Positions 28,000 to 37,210 of a stretch of DNA of 64,000 bases are shown piece by piece. The DNA lies in the NCBI RefSeq assembly GCF_004340975.1, contig NZ_SLXA01000007.1:1-64000 (forward strand), read 5' to 3'. Positions within the stretch are counted from its first letter, which is position 1. The number at the start of each line of letters is the position of its first letter. The stretch is from Frisingicoccus caecimuris. GTDB taxonomy: Bacteria; Bacillota; Clostridia; Lachnospirales; Lachnospiraceae. Below the pieces are notes generated by a model, which saw only the letters and a list, made by a program, of their open reading frames with translations, was not told the DNA's origin and searched no databases. The position numbers and the translations under genes are program-made.

Positions 28000-28443
28000 A
28001 TGGCTGAAGAAATTAAAAAATTTACAGGTCCTGAATTGAAAGTAGGAATGACTGCCAGCCGGACAAAGACAATAACAAAAGAGGATATCGAGTATTTTGG
28101 CAAAGTATCGACAGATACAAATCCAATGCATTTCGATGAAGATTATGCGGCAACCACCCAGTTTGGCAGATGTATTGCCCATGGTGTTATCAGTCTGAGC
28201 CTTTGCGGCGCTGTTCTCGGAATGCAGCTTCCGGGACTTGGCACAATTCATATGGGTCAGGAAGTTACTTTTATGAAACCGGTATACCCGGGAGATGTTA
28301 TTACAGCACATTGTGAAATCATTGATATTCAGTACAAAGAGAAAAAAGATTTTTACATTGTTAAAGTAAAACAGCAGGTTACAAACCAGAATGGCGAAGT
28401 TGTGACGGAAGGTATCGCCACATGTATGCCGCCTAGAAATTGA
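28000..28443 (+). CDS. MaoC-like (R)-specific enoyl-CoA hydratase
   Basis: 147 aa hot-dog-fold protein. The hydratase-2 motif D-x4-H is present (STDTNPMHFDEDYA), followed by GRCIAHGVISLSL, GTIHMGQEVTF and KPVYPGDVI. The length fits PhaJ-type single-domain hydratases. It would add or remove water between (R)-3-hydroxyacyl-CoA and 2-enoyl-CoA, the substrate of the acyl-CoA dehydrogenase 37 bp upstream. RBS GAGAGGAGG. A strong terminator follows. Confidence 0.85.
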   Translation: MAEEIKKFTGPELKVGMTASRTKTITKEDIEYFGKVSTDTNPMHFDEDYAATTQFGRCIAHGVISLSLCGAVLGMQLPGLGTIHMGQEVTFMKPVYPGDVITAHCEIIDIQYKEKKDFYIVKVKQQVTNQNGEVVTEGIATCMPPRN

Positions 28444-28525
28444 AGCGTTAACCACTGCTTGCCTTGTTAAATTAATAAAAAGTATTGTAAAACTTATATA
28501 AGCCTCCCAACTTATATAGTAGGAA

Positions 28526-28574
28526 CACCCCCTGATGCCGGCCGCCCTAATCCGGTATCGGGGGTGCTTTTTTT
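28526..28574 (+). terminator. Terminator after the MaoC gene
   Basis: A GC-rich stem (CACCCCC...GATGCCGG against CCGGTATC...GGGGGTG, one bulge) followed by seven T. Confidence 0.85.
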
Positions 28575-28626
28575 GTATACAAGGTCTCTGAAAATGTGTT
28601 AAAAATGTGATAAATACGGTTTTACA

Positions 28627-28655
28627 TTGCTTTTTGAAAGTTCATGTACTATAAT
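28627..28655 (+). promoter_or_regulatory. Promoter of the LCP/glycan cluster
   Basis: TTGCTT (28627-28632), 17 nt, perfect TATAAT (28650-28655), 50 bp before the start at 28705. Confidence 0.65.
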
Positions 28656-28704
28656 AAGTGGGATATAATGGATGATTCTAAAAAAATTTATACAGAGGTG
28701 AATT

Positions 28705-30201
28705 ATGGGAAATAATAAAAACAACCGGAGAAAGAAAAGGAAAAATCGGCATACGGTCGGCAAGATCTTAGCTATACTGCAGATCGTTTTATCGATTGTT
28801 TTTGTTGTTGTACTTTTGATGATCAACATTTTGCCAATGAAGTATCTGGCAATTATTTTTGGCATTCTGATGTTTTTGGATGCTTTTGCCCTGGGATCTC
28901 AGTTTACACGCAGTGCCCACATCATAGGTAAGGTGGATTGCGTATTGATGCTCTTTCTTCTGGCATTCGCTAACGTCTATCTGATTCGTACCAATGCAAC
29001 CTTGTTCAGCATTACCAGTAATGATTATAAAGTAGACCGTATTGCCATTGCGGTATTAAATGATGATGCAGCTCAGACACTGAAGGATGCGGCTGATTAT
29101 GAGTTTGGCGCTCAGGTGATCGGCGGAAGTGATAAGGTGGAGCAGGCCATCGTTGAGGCGTCTAATGAACTTGGACAGGATTTGGCATACTATAATTATG
29201 ACGACCCATATATGATGGTCCAGGATTTATACGATGGCAATGTGGGGGCGATTATTTACAACACAGCCTATGATTCATCTTTGACAGAACAATTTCCGAA
29301 TTTCGCTGCGGATATCCGCGAGCTGAAACATATCGAGATTAAGACAAAGGTGGAAACCGTATCCGGTGATAAAAAGGATGTTACAAAGACGCCGTTTACC
29401 GTATTTATCAGCGGTATTGATACGGAAGGAAGTATTGCCACGACCAGCAGAAGCGATGTAAATATGCTTGTTACGGTCAATCCAAATACAAATCAGGTTC
29501 TGATGACTTCGATTCCAAGAGATTATTATGTACAGCTTCCGGGGATTTCCGGTGAATACCGTGATAAGCTGACCCATGCCGGGCTTTACGGACCTCAGTG
29601 TTCCATGGACACACTGTCCCAGTTATTTGGCGTGGATGTAGATTACTATGCAAAGGTGAATTTCACCACATTACGGGATATGGTGGATGCGCTTGGTGGT
29701 GTGGATCTGGATTCTGTTTACGAATTTACGACCATCAGCGGTGAATACTTTGTCCAGGGCATGAACTATGGAGTGGACGGTTCTTCTGCTTTAGCCTTTG
29801 CCAGAGAGCGTTATAATCTGCCGAATGGCGATAATGACCGTGTCATGAACCAGCAGATTGTTATGAAGGCGATCATTAACAAATGTTTGTCACCGGCCAT
29901 CTTAACCGGTTACATGGGTATTATGGACAGCTTGTCTGACAGCTTTGAGACATCCTTAAGTCAGCAGCAGATTTCCAGTCTGGTGCGTATGCAGTTGAAT
30001 GACGGCGACGGATGGGATATGCTGTCTTCCAGAGTTGTGGGTACAGGTGATGAAAATACGTGCTATTCTTCGGGAGATAATGTGCTCTACGTCATGAATC
30101 CGGATGAAAACAGCGTCAATACGGCAGCAGACTTTATCAATCGGATTCGAAATGGCGAAACCGTAACACAGGACGAAATTACCGCGAGCATGATGAATTA
30201 A
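28705..30201 (+). CDS. LytR-CpsA-Psr (LCP) family wall-polymer ligase
   Basis: 498 aa. A basic N terminus (NNKNNRRKKRKNRH) precedes three hydrophobic helices in residues about 18-105. An extracellular linker follows, and the LCP catalytic domain begins near residue 230: FISGIDTEGS, SRSDVNMLV, SIPRDYYV, KLTHAGLYG, MVDALGGVDLD and ALAFARERYN, with the conserved Arg/Asp phosphate-binding positions. LCP enzymes move undecaprenyl-linked wall polymers (teichoic acid, capsule, rhamnan) onto peptidoglycan. The neighbouring glycan genes and the rhamnose pathways suggest that kind of cargo. A second, similar LCP gene ends the cluster. Confidence 0.88.
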   Translation: MGNNKNNRRKKRKNRHTVGKILAILQIVLSIVFVVVLLMINILPMKYLAIIFGILMFLDAFALGSQFTRSAHIIGKVDCVLMLFLLAFANVYLIRTNATLFSITSNDYKVDRIAIAVLNDDAAQTLKDAADYEFGAQVIGGSDKVEQAIVEASNELGQDLAYYNYDDPYMMVQDLYDGNVGAIIYNTAYDSSLTEQFPNFAADIRELKHIEIKTKVETVSGDKKDVTKTPFTVFISGIDTEGSIATTSRSDVNMLVTVNPNTNQVLMTSIPRDYYVQLPGISGEYRDKLTHAGLYGPQCSMDTLSQLFGVDVDYYAKVNFTTLRDMVDALGGVDLDSVYEFTTISGEYFVQGMNYGVDGSSALAFARERYNLPNGDNDRVMNQQIVMKAIINKCLSPAILTGYMGIMDSLSDSFETSLSQQQISSLVRMQLNDGDGWDMLSSRVVGTGDENTCYSSGDNVLYVMNPDENSVNTAADFINRIRNGETVTQDEITASMMN

Positions 30202-30229
30202 TTCAAATTGCGGGGAAAGGGATTAGGCG

Positions 30230-32197
30230 ATGGATTCCTTAAAAAAAGAAAAACAAGCGTTAATTAATAAACTCTTTTTAGTCATCGTAGACGCATTGAG
30301 CGTGGCCCTCTGTTCTTTTCTGGGCCTGCTCATGCGTTTTGAAATGGATGTGAGCCATATACCGGTTCCCTATATGATGGCGGTGGAACGGATGGTTCCG
30401 GCCTTTATCGTGATCACATTGTTGATTTTCTGGGCGGCGAAGCTTTACCATACACTGTGGCGTTTTGCTAATTCCAGGGAACTTGTGGGCATTGTGGCTG
30501 CGGTGGCAGGGTCCACGATCTTTACAATAATCTATAGCTATTTTACCTATAATGCAGTGCCGAGAAGCTTTTTTGCTATTTACTTTATCTGTCTTCTGAT
30601 CTGCGTTTGTTTTACCAGATATTCAACCATCATTATACGGACGCTGATCGAGAGTCGGAATCATGGACGGCATGCCCGGAATACAATGATCATTGGCGCT
30701 GGTGAGGCCGGAAATATGGTCATGAAAGAGCTGATCATGAGTAATTATCTGGATGCCCGGATCAAATGTTTTATCGACGATGATAAACATAAGCAGAATA
30801 ATTATATTCATGGAGTGAAAGTTGTCGGCGGCAGGGATAAGATTATTGAATCGGTGAAAAAATATGATATCAATGAAATTATCATCGCCATGCCGAGTAT
30901 AGGCAAAAAAACCACAAAAGAAATCGTGGATATTTGTAAAGATACGAACTGTGACCTGAAAATTCTTCCCGGTGTTTATCAGTTTGTGACCGGAGACCTG
31001 GATTTGTCCATGATTCGTAATGTTCAGATTGAAGATCTTCTTGGCCGGGAAACTGTGGATGTGGATGTTCAGTCCATTATGAGTTATGTTTCCAAGAAAT
31101 GTATTCTTGTGACCGGAGGCGGCGGCTCGATCGGAAGTGAATTGTGTCGTCAGATTGCGGCGAATCATCCGCGTCGGCTCATTATTCTGGATATTTATGA
31201 GAATAATGCCTATGATATTCAACAGGAATTAAAACAAAAGTATCCACATCTGGATTTGATCGTGCTGATTGGCTCAGTGCGTAATACAAATCGGGTAAAT
31301 TCGATTTTTGAACAGTATCGGCCGGAGATTGTCTATCATGCGGCGGCTCATAAACATGTGCCGTTAATGGAGGACAGTCCGAATGAGGCGATTAAAAATA
31401 ATGTATTTGGGACTTATAAGGTTGCGACGGCGGCTGATCGGTACGGCGCCAAACGGTTTGTGCTGATTTCCACCGATAAGGCGGTGAATCCCACCAATAT
31501 TATGGGAGCCAGCAAGCGGATGTGCGAGATGATCGTACAGTCCTTTAATAATCGTTCGGATACAGATTTTGTTGCCGTGCGGTTTGGAAATGTACTGGGA
31601 AGTAATGGCAGTGTCATTCCCCTGTTTAAGAAGCAGATTGAAGCCGGCGGTCCGGTCACGGTGACTCACCCGGATGTGGTGCGTTATTTTATGACGATTC
31701 CGGAGGCGGTGAGTCTTGTGCTGGAAGCGGGAGCCACAGCCAAAGGCGGCGAGATTTTTGTACTGGACATGGGTGAGCCGGTGCGTATTGATGATCTGGC
31801 GCGAAATCTGATTCGTCTTTCCGGTTATACGGTGGGCGAGGATATAGAGATTGAATATACCGGTCTGAGACCGGGAGAGAAGCTGTTTGAGGAGCTTCTG
31901 ATGAATGAAGAGGGACTTCAGCAGACGGCAAATAAGATGATTTATGTCGGAAAACCGATAGAATTTGATGAGGATGAATTTCTTCGAAATCTGGAAAAGC
32001 TTTATACCTATGCTTATGATGAAACCGACCAGATGAAGGCCATGATATCTAAAATAGTGCCGACCTATCATATCCGGCCGGAAGATAAGAAGCGGGATGC
32101 GCTGAAATTGAAGCGGATGGTGTCGGTAGGCGATTCGGAGGTCAGCCAGTATGAGCCTTTCCGACAGAGTAAAACATTGAAAAGAGATGAGACTTGA
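30230..32197 (+). CDS. Membrane nucleotide-sugar 4,6-dehydratase (PglF/CapD-like)
   Basis: 655 aa. Four N-terminal membrane helices (about 10-140), a CoA-binding-like Rossmann domain beginning MIIGAGEAGNMV, then the short-chain dehydratase domain: TGGGGSIGSELCRQI, AAAHKHVPLMEDSP, STDKAVNPTNIMGASKR and VRFGNVLGS. The catalytic Tyr of ordinary dehydratases is replaced by Met in MGASKR, as is usual for the PglF/FlaA1 group. The likely reaction is C4 oxidation and C6 dehydration of UDP-GlcNAc. The next two genes fit aminotransferase and phospho-sugar transferase steps. The last base overlaps the next start. Confidence 0.88.
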   Translation: MDSLKKEKQALINKLFLVIVDALSVALCSFLGLLMRFEMDVSHIPVPYMMAVERMVPAFIVITLLIFWAAKLYHTLWRFANSRELVGIVAAVAGSTIFTIIYSYFTYNAVPRSFFAIYFICLLICVCFTRYSTIIIRTLIESRNHGRHARNTMIIGAGEAGNMVMKELIMSNYLDARIKCFIDDDKHKQNNYIHGVKVVGGRDKIIESVKKYDINEIIIAMPSIGKKTTKEIVDICKDTNCDLKILPGVYQFVTGDLDLSMIRNVQIEDLLGRETVDVDVQSIMSYVSKKCILVTGGGGSIGSELCRQIAANHPRRLIILDIYENNAYDIQQELKQKYPHLDLIVLIGSVRNTNRVNSIFEQYRPEIVYHAAAHKHVPLMEDSPNEAIKNNVFGTYKVATAADRYGAKRFVLISTDKAVNPTNIMGASKRMCEMIVQSFNNRSDTDFVAVRFGNVLGSNGSVIPLFKKQIEAGGPVTVTHPDVVRYFMTIPEAVSLVLEAGATAKGGEIFVLDMGEPVRIDDLARNLIRLSGYTVGEDIEIEYTGLRPGEKLFEELLMNEEGLQQTANKMIYVGKPIEFDEDEFLRNLEKLYTYAYDETDQMKAMISKIVPTYHIRPEDKKRDALKLKRMVSVGDSEVSQYEPFRQSKTLKRDET

Positions 32198-33399
32198 TGA
32201 ACATTCCTTTTTCACCGCCGGATATTGGCGAAGAAGAAATAAAAGAAGTCGTAGATACATTAAAAAGCGGATGGATTACCACAGGACCGAAAACGAAGTT
32301 GTTTGAAAATAAGATTGCAGATTTTTGTCAGACAAGCCGGGCCGTTGCTTTAAATTCAGCGACGGCCTGCATGGAAACAACTCTGCGGCTCCTTGGTGTG
32401 GGACCGGGAGATGAGGTCATTACAAGTGCCTATACTTATACGGCAACAGCCAGTGTGGTCTGTCATGTAGGAGCCAGACTGGTGCTGGTGGACACGGGAA
32501 CCGAGTCCTTTCAGATGGATTATGACAAGCTGGAAGCGGCTGTTACGGAGCGGACGAAGGTGATCATTCCGGTAGAACTGGGCGGCGTGGTTTGTGATTA
32601 CGACCGTCTTTTTCAAATTGTGGAGAGCAAAAAAGATTTATTCAGACCGTCCAATGATATTCAGAAAAAAATTGGCCGGGTCATCCTTATGGCGGATGCC
32701 GCCCATGCTTTTGGAGCGATGCGCCAGGGGAAAATGTGCGGAGAAATTGCCGATTTTACCTGTTTTTCTTTTCATGCGGTAAAGAACCTGACGACAGCGG
32801 AAGGCGGTGCGGTGACCTGGAGAGATATTCCGGGGATGGACAATGAGGAATTATACAAGCAGTATATGCTCATGTCACTTCACGGCCAGTCGAAGGATGC
32901 TCTGGCTAAAACAAGGTTGGGAGCCTGGGAATACGATATTATAGCGCCTTACTATAAATGTAATATGACGGATATTATGGCATCCATTGGGCTGGCTCAG
33001 CTCAAACGTTATCCGGAAATACTGAGACGGCGGAGAGAAATTATCGAAATTTATGATAGAGCTTTAAGCGAATTTCCTGTGACCCACCTGGTGCATTTTA
33101 ATGAAAAAGATGTATCCAGCGGGCATTTATACCTTGTGCGTCTGACCGGAAGAGACCGTGAGTTTACAAATCAGTTTATTTTGGGAATGGCGGAGGAAGG
33201 CGTGGCGACGAATGTTCATTACAAACCGTTGCCTTTATTATCTGCCTATAAAGACATGGGGTTTGATATTAAAAATTATCCAAATGCATTTCATATGTTT
33301 GAAAATGAGCTGACCTTGCCGCTGCATACCTGCCTGACCGATGAGCAGGTGGTCTATGTGACGGACACTTTTAAGAAAGTATGGATGGACTTATGTTAA
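32197..33399 (+). CDS. DegT/DnrJ/EryC1/StrS-family sugar aminotransferase
   Basis: 400 aa, PLP-dependent. Start ATG overlaps the previous stop (TGATG); a TTG one codon upstream is less likely. Seen: NSATACMETTLRLLG, the PLP-phosphate region, ADAAHAFGA (Asp that binds the pyridine N) and the lysine loop SFHAVKNLTTAEGG, where Lys forms the Schiff base. It fits PglE, adding an amino group at C4 of the 4-keto sugar made by the upstream enzyme. No PglD acetyltransferase is seen nearby. Confidence 0.88.
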   Translation: MNIPFSPPDIGEEEIKEVVDTLKSGWITTGPKTKLFENKIADFCQTSRAVALNSATACMETTLRLLGVGPGDEVITSAYTYTATASVVCHVGARLVLVDTGTESFQMDYDKLEAAVTERTKVIIPVELGGVVCDYDRLFQIVESKKDLFRPSNDIQKKIGRVILMADAAHAFGAMRQGKMCGEIADFTCFSFHAVKNLTTAEGGAVTWRDIPGMDNEELYKQYMLMSLHGQSKDALAKTRLGAWEYDIIAPYYKCNMTDIMASIGLAQLKRYPEILRRRREIIEIYDRALSEFPVTHLVHFNEKDVSSGHLYLVRLTGRDREFTNQFILGMAEEGVATNVHYKPLPLLSAYKDMGFDIKNYPNAFHMFENELTLPLHTCLTDEQVVYVTDTFKKVWMDLC

Positions 33400-34076
33400 G
33401 AAAATGGGATGATTTACCGAAACGTATGCAAAATGAGGCGGTTCGGCCTTATTATGATCAATTGCAGAAAAAGAAAGCAAGTCTTTTTTTGAAACGGTGC
33501 ATGGATGTGACGCTTTCAGTGGTGCTTTTAGTCATGTTGGCACCGGTGCTTGTGGTATTGGCGATGGCTGTGCGGCTGGATTCTCCGGGGCCGGCCTTTT
33601 TCCGTCAGGTTCGTGTGACTCAGTATGGCCGTCAGTTTCGTATTTTTAAATTTCGGACGATGGTCGATCATGCGGATCAGATGGGAAGTCAGGTGACAGC
33701 CAGCGGCGATACGCGGATCACACGGTTAGGGGCGATCATGCGGCATTACCGTCTGGACGAGCTTCCTCAGTTGATCAATATCTTACTGGGTGATATGAGC
33801 TTCGTGGGAACGCGGCCGGAGGTTGTCAAATATGTTCGTAAATATACGGATGAAATGACGGCAACTCTGCTTTTACCTGCCGGCGTGACCTCGGAGGTTT
33901 CCATCAAATATAAAGATGAAGAAAAGTTGCTGGCCGATGTGGCCGATGTGGATGAAACCTACATTCAGGTGGTTTTGCCTGAAAAAATGGAATATAATTT
34001 AAAAAGTCTTCGAGAGTATAGCTTGATTCATGAAATAAAAATTATGGTGGATACGGTGATCGCCGTATTCCGGTAA
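33381..34076 (+). CDS. Undecaprenyl-phosphate sugar phosphotransferase (PglC-like)
   Basis: 231 aa, short monotopic form of the bacterial sugar transferase family. Seen: an N-terminal re-entrant helix (LKRCMDVTLSVVLLVMLAPV), SPGPAFFRQVR, FKFRTM, LDELPQLINILLGDMSFVGTRP; the Asp-Glu of LDELPQ is the catalytic pair. It moves a sugar-1-phosphate from its UDP-sugar to undecaprenyl phosphate, starting a lipid-linked glycan. The start is ambiguous: ATG at 33381 (19-nt overlap with the aminotransferase) or ATG at 33393 (7-nt overlap). Confidence 0.87.
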   Translation: MDGLMLRKWDDLPKRMQNEAVRPYYDQLQKKKASLFLKRCMDVTLSVVLLVMLAPVLVVLAMAVRLDSPGPAFFRQVRVTQYGRQFRIFKFRTMVDHADQMGSQVTASGDTRITRLGAIMRHYRLDELPQLINILLGDMSFVGTRPEVVKYVRKYTDEMTATLLLPAGVTSEVSIKYKDEEKLLADVADVDETYIQVVLPEKMEYNLKSLREYSLIHEIKIMVDTVIAVFR

Positions 34077-34094
34077 AATGTGAGGCGGGCAGAG

Positions 34095-34823
34095 ATGATT
34101 TTTGGAGTAATAGTGGCCGGAGGAGTCGGAAGCAGACTGGGAGCAGATATGCCAAAACAGTTTTTGAAGTTGGCGGACCGGCCGATCATTATTTATACGT
34201 TGAATACTTTTTTGCAATGTCCGGAGCTTGAGGATATTTATATAGGGGTACATCCGGAATGGTTGGAATATATGGCCCGGCTTGTACAGGAATATATTCC
34301 GGAACAGGAATGGCTCAGGGTACATCTTGTTCCGGGAGGCACTGAGCGCAATGAGACAATAATGAATGTCATCAAACAGATTGAGCAGGAGTTTGGGAAT
34401 GAGGAACCTCATTATATTATCACTCAGGATGGGGTACGCCCTTTTGTGACCCGGCGATTGATCGAGGAGCATGTGAAGGCAGTTTTGCAGTATGACGCGG
34501 TGGATACGGCGATTCCGGCGGTGGATACGATTATCTTGTCCGAAGATGGCAGAACGGTAAAAGATATTCCTGAACGGAAATACCTCTATCAGAGTCAGAC
34601 CCCTCAGAGCTTTCGGATGGATTTGTTAAAGAATCTGTATCTGGGACTGACACAGGAGGAAAAAGGTATTCTGACAGATGCCTGTAAGATATGCATTGTG
34701 CGGCAGGTCCCGGTACATATAGTGGCCGGTGAGGTCTCAAATATGAAGATTACAACGGCTGCGGATTATAAAATAGCCCAGGTTATGGCTGAAAATGGAG
34801 AATTAGACACAAAAAGTTGGTGA
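34095..34823 (+). CDS. IspD/TarI-family cytidylyltransferase
   Basis: About 242 aa from the ATG at 34095 (GAGGCGGG upstream). Seen: GVIVAGGVGSRLGADMPKQF, GTERNETI, TQDGVRPFV, AIPAVDTI, and TDACKICI with EVSNMKITTAADY at the end. IspD makes CDP-methylerythritol; TarI makes CDP-ribitol. TDACKI and EVxNxKITT look more like TarI, and the cluster is for surface glycans. No TarJ reductase is adjacent, so the polyol substrate is open. Confidence 0.78.
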   Translation: MIFGVIVAGGVGSRLGADMPKQFLKLADRPIIIYTLNTFLQCPELEDIYIGVHPEWLEYMARLVQEYIPEQEWLRVHLVPGGTERNETIMNVIKQIEQEFGNEEPHYIITQDGVRPFVTRRLIEEHVKAVLQYDAVDTAIPAVDTIILSEDGRTVKDIPERKYLYQSQTPQSFRMDLLKNLYLGLTQEEKGILTDACKICIVRQVPVHIVAGEVSNMKITTAADYKIAQVMAENGELDTKSW

Positions 34824-34842
34824 TTTCCGTGCGTTTTTACTA

Positions 34843-34871
34843 TTGTCAGGCCTTTTTACGTCGTGTATAAT
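34843..34871 (+). promoter_or_regulatory. Promoter of the second LCP gene
   Basis: TTGTCA (34843-34848), 17 nt, perfect TATAAT (34866-34871), 30 bp before the start at 34901. A strong housekeeping-type promoter. Confidence 0.75.
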
Positions 34872-34900
34872 GTTTTGAAGAAATTGGAAGGGATAGAAAT

Positions 34901-36895
34901 ATGCAGAGGAAAAGCACGTTTGAGGATTTCGAAAAATTAATGGATGATGCTGAAGCTTCGAATCCGCCGAAAAGGAAGTCTGAAGAGTCTGAACGTGGGG
35001 AAATCGAATTCGACTCCGCACTGTTCAGGCGGCGGTCAGCGCCGAAAATACCGGCCAACGGTTCTGAACTTTTTGATGAATCGGACGGCGAAGAAGCGGA
35101 AATTTATGAAGAAGATTACGAAGAGGAAGTTTACGAAACGCGAAAACCGATATATTCTCACAGGAATACCCATGAATTTGATGAAGCGGAGGCTGAGAAA
35201 CGTTATCGGCAAAGGGAAGCGCGACTTCGTAAGAAAGCGGAAAAACGGCGGCAAAACAGACATTTGGGCGGTAAGATTTTGGCTATCCTGCAGTTCATCT
35301 TATCCGTCGTTTTTATGGGACTTATTTTTAAACTGGATGTTTTACCGACAAAATATTTTATTGCTGCCAGTATTATTCTGATATTGCTGGCGCTGATTTG
35401 TTTTTTACTTCAATTTCGGAAGCATGCCCATTGGGCGGGGAAAATCATATCCTTTATTGTGATACTCATTATGATTTTCGGCAGTGTATATGTGGCAAAA
35501 ACCATATACACTTTGAACAGCGTGACAAAAGTAAAAGCATATCAGACAGATAAGATTGTTATTGGGGTACTTGCGGATGATCCGGCCGAGTCACTGGGCG
35601 ATGCAAAGGATTACAAATTTGGCATTATGGCGGGAAATGACCGTTCCAAAGTGGATTTGGCCATTACCCAGATGAACAACAGTCTGGATTCGGAAATTGA
35701 TACAGTTGAATATAATTCCTATTCGGAGCAGGTTCAGGCATTATACGATGGCAAGATTGATGCCATGATATACAATCAGGCCCTCGATGAGTTGATTGAA
35801 GAAAAAAATCCGGGATTTTTGGAGAAAGTCCGGATTATCGATAACTTTAATGTAGAGACAGAAGTCTATATGGAAGATATTCCGGATCTTCCGATTACAA
35901 AAGAACCATTTGTTGTATTCCTCAGCGGCATGGACGTCTATGGAGAACTGGAACAGACCAGCCGGAGCGATGTTAATATCATGGCCTGTGTCAATCCGAC
36001 GACAAAGCAGGTGCTGCTTGTCAGTGTGCCGAGGGATGCTTATGTGGAGATTCCGGGTATAACCTACGGAGAAAAGGATAAGTTGACCCATGCAGGTATG
36101 TATGGCATCCAGTATTCAATTGCTTCTATGGAAGAAATCTTTGATCTGGATATCCGCTATTATGTACGGATTAATTTTACTTCACTGATCATGATGGTTG
36201 ATGCTCTCGGCGGCATTGATGTGGAATCAGATTATGCCTTTTCCACCTATTATAAGCAGTATGACGCAGACACAGATACATGGAGCTATTATGAATATGA
36301 CAGGGGTATGAACCATCTGGACGGCGTGCATGCACTGGCTTTTGCAAGAGAGCGTATGAATGCGGCCGGAGGAGATTATCAGCGGGCAAAGAACCAGCAG
36401 AAGGTTATTGCGGCCCTTCTTGAAAAAATTAAATCTCCGGCGTTTCTGACCGGATATACCGGGCTTCTTTCCAGTTTGGAAGGTAAGATGGATACCAACT
36501 TTACTTCTCAGCAGTTGGCCAGCCTTGTAAAGATGCAGTTAAATGACGGTGCGGACTGGAATATCGTTTCTTCCAGTGTCTATGGCATCTCTTCGCAGGA
36601 ATATTGTGCATCCTATGCGGGCGCGCCTTTGGATGTAGAAGTGTTGGACGATGATTCTATTGATGCTGTCAAAGAAGTGATTGATAAACTTATGAAGGGC
36701 CAGGTGATTTCTGAGCCGAGAGCCACTGACATTCAGGAAGCCTATGAAGTAAATGGAAGCGATGCAGATGATGATTATTATGTTAATAATCATGCGGACG
36801 ATGATGAGTATGACGACTTCTATTGGGAACATGGCGGCTATCTGGGTGAAGAAGACAGTGAGACTTTTGAGTATTCGGAAGACGAAGAGTATTGA
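34901..36895 (+). CDS. Second LCP-family wall-polymer ligase
   Basis: 664 aa. Compared with the first LCP gene it has an extra 110-residue acidic/basic cytosolic N terminus (EESERGEIEFD, EEDYEEEVYE) and an Asp/Glu-rich C-terminal tail (residues about 615-664). The middle is the same: three membrane helices, then an LCP domain with FLSGMDVYGE, SRSDVNIMA, SVPRDAYV, KLTHAGMYG, MVDALGGIDV and ALAFARERM. The pair look like paralogues from duplication. Roles are likely separate polymers or separate conditions, since each has its own promoter. RBS GGAAGGGATAG. Confidence 0.86.
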   Translation: MQRKSTFEDFEKLMDDAEASNPPKRKSEESERGEIEFDSALFRRRSAPKIPANGSELFDESDGEEAEIYEEDYEEEVYETRKPIYSHRNTHEFDEAEAEKRYRQREARLRKKAEKRRQNRHLGGKILAILQFILSVVFMGLIFKLDVLPTKYFIAASIILILLALICFLLQFRKHAHWAGKIISFIVILIMIFGSVYVAKTIYTLNSVTKVKAYQTDKIVIGVLADDPAESLGDAKDYKFGIMAGNDRSKVDLAITQMNNSLDSEIDTVEYNSYSEQVQALYDGKIDAMIYNQALDELIEEKNPGFLEKVRIIDNFNVETEVYMEDIPDLPITKEPFVVFLSGMDVYGELEQTSRSDVNIMACVNPTTKQVLLVSVPRDAYVEIPGITYGEKDKLTHAGMYGIQYSIASMEEIFDLDIRYYVRINFTSLIMMVDALGGIDVESDYAFSTYYKQYDADTDTWSYYEYDRGMNHLDGVHALAFARERMNAAGGDYQRAKNQQKVIAALLEKIKSPAFLTGYTGLLSSLEGKMDTNFTSQQLASLVKMQLNDGADWNIVSSSVYGISSQEYCASYAGAPLDVEVLDDDSIDAVKEVIDKLMKGQVISEPRATDIQEAYEVNGSDADDDYYVNNHADDDEYDDFYWEHGGYLGEEDSETFEYSEDEEY

Positions 36896-36921
36896 TAAGT
36901 TGATAATGGAATATTGTATTT

Positions 36922-36950
36922 AAACGGCGTAGCTTTGGCTATGCCGTTTC
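36922..36950 (+). terminator. Probable terminator after the second LCP gene
   Basis: AAACGGCGTAGC / GCTATGCCGTTT stem (one G-U) with a 4-nt loop; the T-tract is short. Confidence 0.55.
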
Positions 36951-36963
36951 TGCATATATTATA

Positions 36964-36992
36964 TTGAATAAACAATTAAAACGGAGTATAAT
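36964..36992 (+). promoter_or_regulatory. Promoter of the small HTH gene
   Basis: TTGAAT (36964-36969), 17 nt, perfect TATAAT (36987-36992), 32 bp before the start at 37025. Confidence 0.6.
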
Positions 36993-37024
36993 AAGAAAAA
37001 CGCAATGCGTTTCGGGAGGATGTT

Positions 37025-37210
37025 ATGGATTCTAAAGAAAGATTAATTCAAATCAAAGAAGGATCAGGAATGAACTGGAAAGAGCTTTCGGCATATTTTC
37101 AGATTCCATACCGGACAATTCAAGATTGGGAACGGGGTAATCGGAAGATGCCGGAATACGTGCTGCGGTTGATGGAATATAAATTGCGAATGGAGAAGTT
37201 GATTGATTAA
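37025..37210 (+). CDS. Small helix-turn-helix protein
   Basis: 61 aa with TCGGGAGGA before the ATG. Residues about 16-45 (MNWKELSAYFQIPYRTIQDW, then ERGNRKMPEYV) read as an XRE-like or transposon-type HTH with the usual W-E-R-G-x-R turn. It has no second domain. Similar tiny HTH proteins are common in Clostridia; a role in DNA binding is likely, but the target is unknown. It is followed by a 203-bp gap (37211-37413) in which no feature was recognised, then the DUF4367 gene. Confidence 0.65.
   Translation: MDSKERLIQIKEGSGMNWKELSAYFQIPYRTIQDWERGNRKMPEYVLRLMEYKLRMEKLID

Noticed and set aside
31364-32260. 298-codon open frame on the minus strand
   Set aside because: Opposite the PglF-like gene; composition and motifs show it is a shadow.
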